A stretch of DNA of 5,815 bases, taken from NCBI GenBank assembly GCA_900556575.1, contig USPO01000113.1, forward strand, positions 1 through 5,815, given 5' to 3'. Shown piece after piece: positions 1 to 5,815 of the stretch. The stretch is from an uncultured Eubacteriales bacterium. Lineage in GTDB: Bacteria; Bacillota; Clostridia; UBA1381. The notes below the pieces were generated by a model. That model was not told the DNA's origin, did no database searches, and saw only the letters and a program-made list of their open reading frames with translations. A program made the translations under genes and the position numbers. Each line of letters starts with the position of its first letter. Within the stretch, counting starts at the first letter, position 1.

Positions 1-56
1 AGTGTTGACCTCAGACGGCTCCGCCGCCAGCTCACCTTGGGAAGTCTTTTACTCAA
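1..56. repeat. possible fragment of a dispersed GC-rich intergenic repeat, cut by the window edge
   Basis: The first 50 bases contain 29 G or C, clearly richer than the AT-rich surroundings. They include a short perfect hairpin, CGGC-TCC-GCCG at 16-26, and the string CACCTTGGGAAG followed by a T-run at 33-50. This layout resembles, from memory, the palindromic intergenic repeats scattered through Lachnospiraceae and Ruminococcaceae genomes, in which a CACCTTCCCC...GGGGAAGG core follows a GC-rich palindrome. This copy would be degenerate, with the core shortened. It lies just downstream of the AraC gene, where such elements tend to sit. Open frames cross it on both strands but none shows a recognisable protein. 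The identification is by recollection and is tentative. Confidence 0.4.
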
Positions 57-67
57 TCCAAACACAA

Positions 68-1021
68 TCATGAACATTCTGAAGTATCTGTTCTGCGAAC
101 AGGCCGTATATATTTAAAAAATCTCTCACAATCATGATAGAAGTAAAATACTCTTTCGGGTGTTAAATCAAGTTCATATCCGCTGCTATTATAATCAAAT
201 TTTTTCATCGCCGCTTCAATTTTTTCTTCCACCTCTCTGCCTTCTGTCTCAAAGTTAAACGGTCCATGCTCAAAAACGATATATTCTCCATCTTCTACAT
301 CCATCAGCTGCATTTGTTTCGGAATTTCTCCGCAATAATCTGACGGGAGCCTGATACCATACGCCTCTGCAAGCGGTATTCCCCAACTGCATATTCTTCC
401 CTCAGGCTCATTTATCCATGCCATTACTTGTCCATCGCAGATATCCCCCAGCCTTTCTTCAATAGAATTTAAAAGACTGCATATTGTTTCTTGGTCCTGT
501 CCCTGAATTTTACTCTGCTTTTTCCAAAAATCCCAATAACCTATACTTTCATAATTGCGAATATGCAAGAATTTGTGCTTTGGAATAGATATAAAATATA
601 TCTTAACCTTTCCCATATCATTTATTCCTCCTTCCGCCAAATAACAATCCCATGGTCTTATAACTGTTTTTATCACAACCGGCTGTAAGCTATTACGATA
701 TTTGCTTGGAGTTATACCATAAGCTGCTTTGAATGCCCTCGTAAACGATTCATTAGATGAAAAACCGTATTTCACCGCTATATCTATTATACTGCTCTTT
801 GTATCACGCAATTCTTTCAAAGAAAATGCAAGTCTGCGAAGTCTTATGTAATCCTTTAGCGTCATACCTGATATATTTCTGAATTTTCTTGAAATATAAT
901 ATTGCGAATATCCCATCATTTCAGAGAGTGCAGCTAAAGTTAAAGCCTCATCATTTTCATTCCTAATACATTTGTCAATTATATCAACTATCGCCTGTAT
1001 ATATTTATTCCACTTCGACAT
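68..1021 (-). CDS. AraC-family transcriptional regulator with C-terminal GyrI-like effector-binding domain
   Basis: The 317-residue protein is probably a cytoplasmic, ligand-responsive transcription factor. The N-terminal part is an AraC/XylS double helix-turn-helix: the first HTH is at about residues 28-50 (LAALSEMMGYSQYYISRKF) and the second at about 77-109 (IIDIAVKYGFSS, then FTRAFKAAYGITPSKYR, the usual signature ending). Residues 137-308 resemble a GyrI-like (Rob/BltR-type) small-molecule-binding domain, with paired strands, the GEYIVFEHGPF segment near 245-255 and a closing FFKYIRPVR. This DNA-binding-first order is that of Rob-like regulators. The ATG at 1021 is preceded by GAGGGA with a 5-base spacer. 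The gene lies beyond a terminator, so it is probably monocistronic. The ligand and targets cannot be read from the sequence; a multidrug or cationic-compound sensor is only a family-based guess. Confidence 0.93.
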   Translation of the reverse strand: MSKWNKYIQAIVDIIDKCIRNENDEALTLAALSEMMGYSQYYISRKFRNISGMTLKDYIRLRRLAFSLKELRDTKSSIIDIAVKYGFSSNESFTRAFKAAYGITPSKYRNSLQPVVIKTVIRPWDCYLAEGGINDMGKVKIYFISIPKHKFLHIRNYESIGYWDFWKKQSKIQGQDQETICSLLNSIEERLGDICDGQVMAWINEPEGRICSWGIPLAEAYGIRLPSDYCGEIPKQMQLMDVEDGEYIVFEHGPFNFETEGREVEEKIEAAMKKFDYNSSGYELDLTPERVFYFYHDCERFFKYIRPVRRTDTSECS

Positions 1022-1052
1022 ACTCTTCCCTCGCTTTTATTAATTTAAATAT

Positions 1053-1058
1053 ATTATA
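1053..1058 (-). promoter_or_regulatory. candidate -10 element for the AraC-type regulator
   Basis: A perfect TATAAT is read on the minus strand, 31 bases upstream of the regulator's ATG. It sits between the upstream terminator and the start codon, where a promoter is required. No good -35 hexamer is found at a 15-19 base spacing (the 17-base position reads AAGAAA), and there is no extended TG motif. The promoter may therefore be weak or activator-dependent, possibly autoregulated, which is an inference. Confidence 0.45.
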
Positions 1059-1111
1059 CTATCCTGCACTTCACATTTCTTGATTTCTATTGCTCATAAT
1101 TATTTACATCT

Positions 1112-1144
1112 AAAAAAATAACGGAAGCCATAAGACCTCCGCTA
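1112..1144 (-). terminator. intrinsic terminator downstream of the Sua5 gene
   Basis: On the minus strand, seven bases past the Sua5 stop codon, the arms CGGAGGTC (1141-1134) and GGCTTCCG (1129-1122) pair over a TTAT loop with two G-T wobbles. Three further pairs (1142-1144 with 1121-1119, one a G-T wobble) extend the stem. The stem is followed by seven consecutive T (1118-1112). This is a classical Rho-independent terminator. It ends the glycosyltransferase-Sua5 transcript and separates it from the AraC gene. The opposite strand has no T-run on the far side, so it should work in one direction only. Confidence 0.85.
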
Positions 1145-1150
1145 TCTATA

Positions 1151-2185
1151 TCATACATGAATTACCTGACCACCGGCACTTTTGTACAGTCTGTTTTTTA
1201 CCGCCAGGCCTACACCGTCATTTTCACAAAACTCCGCAAAAACCACATCACAGCCAAGCTTATCAAACTCCCTTAAGTCGCTGAACAAATCCCTCGCATA
1301 ACCTTTATTTGTACTGCTTGTACTTATCAGCACCGCATCATCATAAGCACTTTCATACATTGTAAGAACACCTATAACCTTTCCCTTATTTTCATTAATA
1401 AGCTCCTTAATCTTCGCTCTTACATTCTCCATTTCACCTTCAACTACTGTTACATCCGCATTCGGAGCATAGTGTTTATATTTCATTCCCGGACACTTTG
1501 GCTGTTCACCCGGTGCAACAGAGGTCAAAACGTGCTCATCTACCTCTGTATCAGGACAAACCTCTCTAAGCATTTCAAGCGTAATACCGCCCGGTCTTAA
1601 CAGAACAGGATGTACACCGGTTGCATCTACAATTGTGGATTCTACACCTACCTCGCAGCTGCCTCCGTCAATTATACAATCTATTCTGCCCATCATATCA
1701 TCTATTACATGCTCCGCTTTCGTAGGACTCGGCTTTCCGGAAAGATTTGCACTTGGAGCCGCAATCGGCACTTCCGCAAGCCTTATAAGCTCCTGTGCAA
1801 CGGGATGTATCGGATAACGTACTGCAACACTTTTAAGCCCTGCCGTAACCTCATCCGGAATACAATCAGCCCTATTTAATATTATAGTCATAGGACCCGG
1901 CATAAAGGCGTTTATCAGCTTCTTTGCATACTCCTGAATATCCTTTGTATATTCAAAAATCTGTTCTCTTGAACATACATGTATTATCAATGGATTATCA
2001 GACGGTCTGCCCTTTGCAGCATATATTTTCTTTGCCGCATTCTTATCCAATGCATTGCCTCCCAACCCATAAACCGTTTCGGTCGGCATTGCAGCAAGAC
2101 CACCATTTTTTATTATTCCGGCGGCAACCTTTAGCTCTTCCGAATTAATATTATTGGGATCTATTTTTATTATTTTTGTTTCCAT
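1151..2185 (-). CDS. ywlC: L-threonylcarbamoyladenylate synthase (Sua5/YwlC, two-domain form)
   Basis: This cytoplasmic enzyme makes threonylcarbamoyl-AMP from threonine, bicarbonate and ATP, the first step of the universal t6A37 modification of ANN-decoding tRNAs; the TsaBDE proteins complete the transfer. The YrdC-type catalytic domain covers about residues 14-205: PTETVYGLG at 34-42, the KxR-SxN set in KGRPSDNP (K58, R60, S62, N64), APSANLSG at 143-150, VEST at 181-184 and LRPGGI at 196-201. The linker CPGMKYKHYAP (231-241) and a C-terminal Sua5 domain (about 245-344) give the 344-residue length normal for Sua5 and longer than single-domain TsaC. I chose the ATG at 2185, one base past the upstream stop and 8 bases after GAGTGA, over an in-frame GTG at 2197; METKIIKID also fits family starts. 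It is probably translationally coupled to the membrane protein gene. Confidence 0.96.
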   Translation of the reverse strand: METKIIKIDPNNINSEELKVAAGIIKNGGLAAMPTETVYGLGGNALDKNAAKKIYAAKGRPSDNPLIIHVCSREQIFEYTKDIQEYAKKLINAFMPGPMTIILNRADCIPDEVTAGLKSVAVRYPIHPVAQELIRLAEVPIAAPSANLSGKPSPTKAEHVIDDMMGRIDCIIDGGSCEVGVESTIVDATGVHPVLLRPGGITLEMLREVCPDTEVDEHVLTSVAPGEQPKCPGMKYKHYAPNADVTVVEGEMENVRAKIKELINENKGKVIGVLTMYESAYDDAVLISTSSTNKGYARDLFSDLREFDKLGCDVVFAEFCENDGVGLAVKNRLYKSAGGQVIHV

Positions 2186-2186
2186 T

Positions 2187-4268
2187 TTACTTATCACTCT
2201 TTACTCTTATAACGGCTCTTACTCCAAGTTTATTTTTTACATCTGTATGAAGTATATAGCCATCATTATTTATATATCGTTCCATATAGCCATTTGATGC
2301 ATACGGGCATAAAATCCAGCTCTTTCCTCTTGCTCTCACATCCTCTATTATATCCAATGTTGGTAAAAATACCTTATCCTCAAGATTATAATGATATGCT
2401 GTATCTGCAAGATCTCCTACCTGCTGAGGTGTAAAATTCCAAAAATGCGTATGGTCACCGCCATCTGCCATATCTTTATCCTCTGCTGAAAGAATAAGCT
2501 CATTTTCAACTGTCATAATTTTCTTTTTATCCTCATCACTGAAATCACGCAGAAAATCACGATTGAGCCATTTCCTTATATCCGAACTTTCCCATTGATT
2601 ACTATCTTCGTCAAACGCCATTTCCGCAATGTTTTTCTTTGATACTAAAAGCCTTGAACCGTCATCATATGTTTTCACAACATTCCATGCAATTGATTTT
2701 CCTTCATATTTTCCAAACATAACAGTCCTCTGCGGTACTCTTATATAAAAAACAGAAGTCATGAAAGCAACAGTTGTAAGCGATATAATAACATTCTTCC
2801 GCTCCATAGTAAACATTCCTATGATAAGCGTCATTAGCATTATATCATTGCAATTCAAAAACAAGAACATATGCTTCTGTAAATCAGCTTCACCGTTTGC
2901 AACCATAGGCAAAATCAAATTTATCCATAATCCCGCTATAAGCACATTTATTCCCGTCATCATATATATTCTTTCAGGGTCCTCTAACCGCCTGTTTCTG
3001 ATATAGAATATATCAAGAAAAATAATATACAAAGTCAGAAGACCATAAACCATGAATATAATAAATGGGCTTGACATAAACCTAAGCATTACCCTTAGAT
3101 TACTCCATGTGCTGTATTTATTGGTCAATGTCATATTTACATCCGGCATATTTCCAAGATTCGGCGGTCGAATATAAGCGGTATTTCTAATTGCGGTAGA
3201 AAGCTTTCCGAAAAGTCTTGCCGGATGGTTAAAATAAAACATCACCAAATCAAGCTTTGATACCTTATCATAAAAATCCCGCTTAAATTCATCACTATGA
3301 ACATCAATCGGATATTCTGACTCGTCCATATATGCATTTGTATCTGCAAGAACAGAATACTTCGGATCAACTCCCAGTTCTTCAAGGTCCTCGCTTACTG
3401 TGTCACTGTCTTTAACTATTCCAAAAAACACTGCCTGATACGTTGTATCCTGCTGCATCCAATCCGGAATTGATGCATACAGTCCAATCATCATAACAAC
3501 AGATACAAGAGCTGAGCCTATTACCCATCTTTTAAATCTTTTATCCTTTCTCAGGATAATAATAACCGCCGCCATGAGGCTTATTAATATCGAATACGGC
3601 ACATTTGCCAGCTTTGCCCCTGCAAAAAAGTACAGTGACACATAGAAATACACTACCTTTGGTATTGTAGGATTTTTATATATCATCAGTCCAACTGAAA
3701 GCAGCATCATAAGTGCAACGTACTGTAACGGTTCGCCATAAAACGAATTGAAATACAGCAGATATCCTGCATCACAGAACACAAGCAAAAATATTGCAAG
3801 CACCGCTATTTTAATACGCAGCCGCATTTGTGCAAAAAAAGTGAATATTCCCCAGGCGGCACATGCGAGCAAGATAATATAAAGGCTCGCAAGCCACGCT
3901 ATGTTATAGCTTGTTTCATCACGCCCGCACCGCCAATTATCAAACAAATTCAAAAGCTTCGAAAGCTTTATAAAAAAGAAATGAGGTGATGAATATATAT
4001 CCCAGTCCTTATTGGTCTTTATTACCGAAAATGCCTTTGTGACAGGATTATTTCCCTCAACAGTCATTTTATAATCCTGTTTGAATAAATAATAGTAGTC
4101 ACTGTCATCCTTGTATTCGAGGTTATTTGCAAGCAGTACCCGCCTAAAATCACCGTTATCAGAGAGTCCTACATTTTCGCCCATATACAAGACCATAAAG
4201 CTCAGCACGGCAACCATTATTGCACCAATTACAGGATATATTCTATCCTTCAAGCTTGTCTTATGCAA
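2187..4268 (-). CDS. polytopic membrane protein, GT-C/WsfD-like glycosyltransferase fused to a DUF6273-like C-terminal domain
   Basis: The 693-residue protein has about 11 predicted membrane helices (near 12-30, 124-146, 152-173, 180-197, 204-220, 222-240, 248-266, 398-423, 433-456, 466-487 and 492-509). Basic loops (MRLRIK, RKDKRFKR, RNRRLEDPER, MERK) place the N-terminus inside and the C-terminus outside. Outer loop 1 carries SDNGDFRRVL (36-45), the acidic position expected in GT-C lipid-phosphosugar transferases. Loop 2 has FNSFYGEP (173-180), and a large outer loop spans about 267-397. GEADLQKHMFLF (459-470) also resembles WsfD-type hexose transferases, as I recall them. Residues about 515-690 resemble DUF6273: WNVV (528-531), LLVSKK, SDIRKWLNRDF (562-572), FSDED, DKVFLPT (631-637) and a terminal GVRAVIRVK. 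Probable role: adding sugar to a surface glycan; donor and acceptor are unknown. The start is a TTG with a good Shine-Dalgarno. The stop lies one base before the Sua5 ATG. Confidence 0.82.
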   Translation of the reverse strand: MHKTSLKDRIYPVIGAIMVAVLSFMVLYMGENVGLSDNGDFRRVLLANNLEYKDDSDYYYLFKQDYKMTVEGNNPVTKAFSVIKTNKDWDIYSSPHFFFIKLSKLLNLFDNWRCGRDETSYNIAWLASLYIILLACAAWGIFTFFAQMRLRIKIAVLAIFLLVFCDAGYLLYFNSFYGEPLQYVALMMLLSVGLMIYKNPTIPKVVYFYVSLYFFAGAKLANVPYSILISLMAAVIIILRKDKRFKRWVIGSALVSVVMMIGLYASIPDWMQQDTTYQAVFFGIVKDSDTVSEDLEELGVDPKYSVLADTNAYMDESEYPIDVHSDEFKRDFYDKVSKLDLVMFYFNHPARLFGKLSTAIRNTAYIRPPNLGNMPDVNMTLTNKYSTWSNLRVMLRFMSSPFIIFMVYGLLTLYIIFLDIFYIRNRRLEDPERIYMMTGINVLIAGLWINLILPMVANGEADLQKHMFLFLNCNDIMLMTLIIGMFTMERKNVIISLTTVAFMTSVFYIRVPQRTVMFGKYEGKSIAWNVVKTYDDGSRLLVSKKNIAEMAFDEDSNQWESSDIRKWLNRDFLRDFSDEDKKKIMTVENELILSAEDKDMADGGDHTHFWNFTPQQVGDLADTAYHYNLEDKVFLPTLDIIEDVRARGKSWILCPYASNGYMERYINNDGYILHTDVKNKLGVRAVIRVKSDK

Positions 4269-4275
4269 AAAATCA

Positions 4276-4279
4276 CTCC
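4276..4279 (-). promoter_or_regulatory. ribosome binding site that fixes a TTG start for the membrane protein
   Basis: GGAG on the minus strand lies 7 bases before a TTG at 4268. The nearest upstream ATG (4288) and GTG (4276) are in other frames, and no in-frame ATG lies close by before the first membrane helix. TTG initiation is therefore the best reading. It places MHKTSLKDR ahead of helix 1, a normal basic N-terminus. Confidence 0.7.
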
Positions 4280-4301
4280 AAATTTCATATAATTCAATTT
4301 A

Positions 4302-4327
4302 GGGGAATGCCGCAAAGCGTCATCCCC
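4302..4327. other. GC-rich hairpin between the S1 gene and the membrane protein gene
   Basis: The sequence GGGG (4302-4305) pairs with CCCC (4324-4327), then A-T, TG with CA, and CGC with GCG around an AAA loop (4314-4316). One bulge (A4307) and one C-T mismatch interrupt the stem. In the minus-strand transcript it lies 10 bases past the S1 stop codon. What follows is TAAATTG and no T-run, so it is not a clean intrinsic terminator. It may be a leaky terminator, an RNA processing or stability hairpin, or a relic of a lost terminator. Confidence 0.45.
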
Positions 4328-4336
4328 CTTAGCTCC

Positions 4337-4843
4337 TTATCTTCCGCTCTTGCGGCTATATCCGCCGGAACGCTTTGACTCCGCACTTCTTTTAAGTGCA
4401 AGCATTTTTTCATCACTGTCCTGTTTAAAGCGTGACAGCTTATCCTCAAAGGACAGCTCCATGCCTCCTCCTCCAAAGAAGTCTACATCTGCCGGACGAA
4501 TTATTCTGCTTGCCTCAGCTCTTGCAGCAGCCTTTTTCTTTTCTCTTTTCAACTCTCTTTTTTCTTTTTGACGGCGTGCAGCTTCTTCCGCCGCCTGCTT
4601 AATGGAAAGACTCATCTTTCCCTTTTCATCAATGCCAAGTACTTTAACCATAACAGAGTCACCAATTCTTACATGGTCCGAAATATCCTTTATATAGTCC
4701 TTCGATATCTCAGAAATATGTACCAAACCAGACTTTTTCTTTGCTGTTTCAACAAAAACTCCGAACGGCATAATACGCACAACTTTACCCTCAAGAACCG
4801 CGCCAATTTCAGCAGCAGGCATTGACTTTTCTTCTTCCTTCAT
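4337..4843 (-). CDS. yabR: S1-domain RNA-binding protein (YabR-like)
   Basis: The 168-residue cytoplasmic protein has one S1 OB-fold at about residues 12-83: GAVLEGKVVRIMPFGVFVE, then SGLVHISEISKDYIKDISDHVRIGD, then VKVLGIDEKGKMSLSIKQA, the expected order of S1 strands. It is followed by a highly charged Ala/Lys/Arg/Glu helix (about 84-112), a glycine patch (124-127) and a basic tail (FEDKLSRFKQDSDEKM, ending SRKSGR). B. subtilis YabR is shorter, but clostridial homologues commonly carry such a tail. The family binds RNA and is thought to associate with ribosomes; its exact role is unclear. The gene follows divIC by 27 bases, as in the classic cluster. The ATG at 4843 lacks a strong Shine-Dalgarno; an in-frame ATG at 4822 (MPAAEIGAVLEG) fits the family N-terminus equally well and is a real alternative. 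Confidence 0.9.
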   Translation of the reverse strand: MKEEEKSMPAAEIGAVLEGKVVRIMPFGVFVETAKKKSGLVHISEISKDYIKDISDHVRIGDSVMVKVLGIDEKGKMSLSIKQAAEEAARRQKEKRELKREKKKAAARAEASRIIRPADVDFFGGGGMELSFEDKLSRFKQDSDEKMLALKRSAESKRSGGYSRKSGR

Positions 4844-4870
4844 ATAACTTTTTCCCGAAACCCTTTCTGA

Positions 4871-5185
4871 TTATTCGGATACATCTATAAAAATTCTGGC
4901 GTTGTTTTTTACAAGCCCAAGCTTTTCGCCGGCAATTTTTTCAATGTATTCATCCGTATCAACCTTATCCTTCAACTCGTCTATCTCTTCTTGTCGTAAT
5001 TGTTCATACTTAATACTGTCATTCAATTCCTGTATCTTAGCCTGATTGGACTTTATCTGCGGTATTTGCATTAAGCCCTTAAAAACACAGAAAAAGGAAA
5101 TTGCACATACTACAACGAGTACCAATCTACGGGCTTTACTATTAATTTCATCAGCATGATTTTTTTTCTTTCTATTTTTAACCAT
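4871..5185 (-). CDS. divIC: septum formation initiator, DivIC/FtsB family
   Basis: This is a small bitopic division protein of 104 residues: a basic cytoplasmic N-terminus (VKNRKKKNH), one membrane helix at about 20-38 (LVLVVVCAISFFCVFKG), then an extracytoplasmic coiled coil at about 42-76 rich in Q, E, K and L, and the conserved closing segment DEYIEKIAGEKLGLVKNN (78-95). DivIC pairs with FtsL and DivIB at the septum to activate septal wall synthesis. It sits between yabQ and the S1 gene exactly as in other spore formers. Start choice is uncertain. The ATG at 5185 has AGGCGG 4 bases upstream, inside the 19-base gap after yabQ. An in-frame ATG at 5221 has GGGAG 9 bases upstream and would overlap the yabQ end by 17 bases, adding 12 residues. 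A further ATG at 5230 abuts that GGGAG with no spacer and is unlikely. Confidence 0.9.
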   Translation of the reverse strand: MVKNRKKKNHADEINSKARRLVLVVVCAISFFCVFKGLMQIPQIKSNQAKIQELNDSIKYEQLRQEEIDELKDKVDTDEYIEKIAGEKLGLVKNNARIFIDVSE

Positions 5186-5204
5186 TAATCCGCCTAGAAA
5201 ATAA

Positions 5205-5621
5205 TCAAATTTTTTCAGCATCCGTTTCATCTCCCTTTTTGCCGACTGTAATTGTATAAAAACCTACACATATCATTTTATACAAAAAATGCGCCGGTGT
5301 CAAGAGTATTTTGAAAATAAAATGTAAAATCTTAAAAATCTTTTCAAATATAATATAAAACAACTTATAAACAACCTTTTTTATCGTCAAAATATACAGT
5401 ACTGCACCAAGAACAACACTAAGCAATTGATAGGCTCTCGTTTCGCCGCCGCATACACAAAGCATCACTGCCCATATCACCCCTGCTCCGGCAGCTACCG
5501 AAAACATATCCAGAAGACCGTACATTGCTCCTTTTGCCTTAAATCCATTTTTTAATGCACGTCCGGCATCACCCCCTGCCATGAGCCACAGTACCTCCAT
5601 ATCAACTGAACAAACCGGCAA
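5205..5621 (-). CDS. yabQ: spore cortex biosynthesis protein YabQ, divergent and with a short N-terminus
   Basis: YabQ is a membrane protein needed for spore cortex formation; in B. subtilis it acts in the outer forespore membrane. Numbered from the TTG at 5621, the 138-residue product has membrane helices near 38-57 and 62-83. These are joined by CGGETRAYQLLSVVLGAVLY (57-76), which matches the family pattern in which a glycine-rich turn and a conserved Arg lead into a helix with LGxxLY. An aromatic amphipathic stretch (84-125) and an acidic tail follow. Position directly after yabP and before divIC supports the call. The start is unclear: TTG 5621 (GGCGG 5 bases before, 20-base overlap with yabP), ATG 5600 (right after the yabP stop, no Shine-Dalgarno) or ATG 5582 (GGAGG 11 bases before). 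All leave the first family helix short. Identity rests partly on synteny. Confidence 0.78.
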   Translation of the reverse strand: MPVCSVDMEVLWLMAGGDAGRALKNGFKAKGAMYGLLDMFSVAAGAGVIWAVMLCVCGGETRAYQLLSVVLGAVLYILTIKKVVYKLFYIIFEKIFKILHFIFKILLTPAHFLYKMICVGFYTITVGKKGDETDAEKI

Positions 5622-5815
5622 ACAAACCGCCGCCCTTATGATTATCAGTATAATCCCATGATTTAATTTCTCCGTTTAACTTAAGCTCACCGGAATCAGT
5701 ATTTAATGTATTAACATTAAGTTTCTTTCCTCTGACAATAAGCTTCCCCATTGTTGTCAGTATTTCTACCTTTTCCTCTGAAAAAGCTGCTACATCAAGA
5801 AAACCTGTTATGTTC
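5602..5815 (-). CDS. yabP: sporulation protein YabP, 3' part (start lies outside the window)
   Basis: The frame enters at the window edge and ends at TGA 5604-5602. It gives the last 70 residues of a protein that is normally about 100 long, so roughly the first third is missing. Visible segments are ITGFLDVAAFSEEKVEILTT, MGKLIVRGKKLNVNTLN, the conserved GELKLNGEIKSWDYTDN, and a glycine-rich end (KGGGLFAGLFS). This is the all-beta YabP/YqfC fold with the usual order of DVxxF, LxVxGxxLxVxxL and G-x-I-xxxxY. YabP is made in the mother cell under sigma-E in B. subtilis and is involved in spore coat and cortex assembly. The stop is within a base of the yabQ ATG at 5600, so coupling with yabQ is likely. 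The promoter for this block must lie beyond the window. Confidence 0.88.
   Translation of the reverse strand, partial: NITGFLDVAAFSEEKVEILTTMGKLIVRGKKLNVNTLNTDSGELKLNGEIKSWDYTDNHKGGGLFAGLFS

Noticed and set aside
1..117. Plus-strand open frame entering at the window edge and ending at TAA 115-117, which could be the tail of a convergent gene overlapping the AraC 3' end.
   Set aside because: Its 38 residues match no family I recognise, it overlaps 50 bases of a clear gene, and its first half lies in what looks like a repeat. An adjacent frame is also open to 72 with equally little support.
1610..1879. Plus-strand open frames antisense to Sua5, and similar ones at 491-688, 1924-2148, 2761-3006, 4350-4571 and 4568-4825.
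   Set aside because: All lie antisense to well-supported genes and show no domain, signal or composition of a real protein.
2186..2197. GTG at 2197 as an earlier in-frame start for Sua5.
   Set aside because: It would overlap the upstream gene and has a poorer Shine-Dalgarno. The ATG at 2185 has a better spacer and fits the family N-terminus.
4286..4315. Possible promoter ahead of the membrane protein gene (TTGCGG, about 17-18 bases, then TATATG) on the minus strand.
   Set aside because: Both hexamers match the consensus poorly, and the -35 lies inside the hairpin. This is too weak to annotate.
4294..4476. 60-codon minus-strand frame overlapping the S1 gene end.
   Set aside because: It lies almost wholly inside the S1 coding region in another frame and has no protein-like features. 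Only its last nine codons, with their own ATG and Shine-Dalgarno, merit mention, and they are listed as a finding.

Overview
This window looks like chromosomal DNA from a low-GC, endospore-forming Clostridia lineage, most likely Lachnospiraceae-like; I infer this from gene content and AT-rich codon use, not from a database match. The yabP-yabQ-divIC-S1 block is a hallmark of sporulating Firmicutes. All seven recognisable genes lie on the minus strand, so transcription runs from high to low coordinates.

In order of transcription: (1) 5815-4337 holds the 3' part of yabP, then yabQ, a DivIC/FtsB-type septum protein and a small S1-domain RNA-binding protein, packed with overlaps or gaps of a few tens of bases. 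This is the classic sporulation/division cluster. (2) 4268-1151 holds a large polytopic membrane protein resembling GT-C/WsfD-type glycosyltransferases, with an extra C-terminal domain resembling DUF6273, followed after one base by a full-length Sua5/YwlC tRNA threonylcarbamoyl-AMP synthase. A convincing intrinsic terminator closes this unit at about 1144-1112. (3) 1021-68 is a separate AraC-family regulator with a C-terminal GyrI-like effector-binding domain and its own -10 element. (4) The last 50 or so bases (1-56) are GC-rich and resemble a degenerate copy of a dispersed clostridial intergenic repeat.

Functionally, the first block links spore-coat or cortex morphogenesis (YabP, YabQ), division-septum assembly (DivIC) and RNA binding (S1). 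The second pairs a predicted cell-surface glycan transferase with an essential tRNA t6A modification enzyme; their proximity probably reflects co-transcription, not a shared pathway. The AraC regulator has no evident target in view. In many Clostridia spoIIE lies just downstream of the S1 gene. Here its place is taken by the membrane protein and Sua5, so a synteny break probably lies near 4270-4340.

Most of the window is ordinary housekeeping and sporulation content. The least ordinary items are the glycosyltransferase/DUF6273 fusion, the hairpin and micro-ORF at the synteny break, and the shortened N-terminus of YabQ. I see no CRISPR array, rRNA, tRNA, insertion sequence or phage gene. No gene-free stretch exceeds 300 bases; the longest is 1022-1150.
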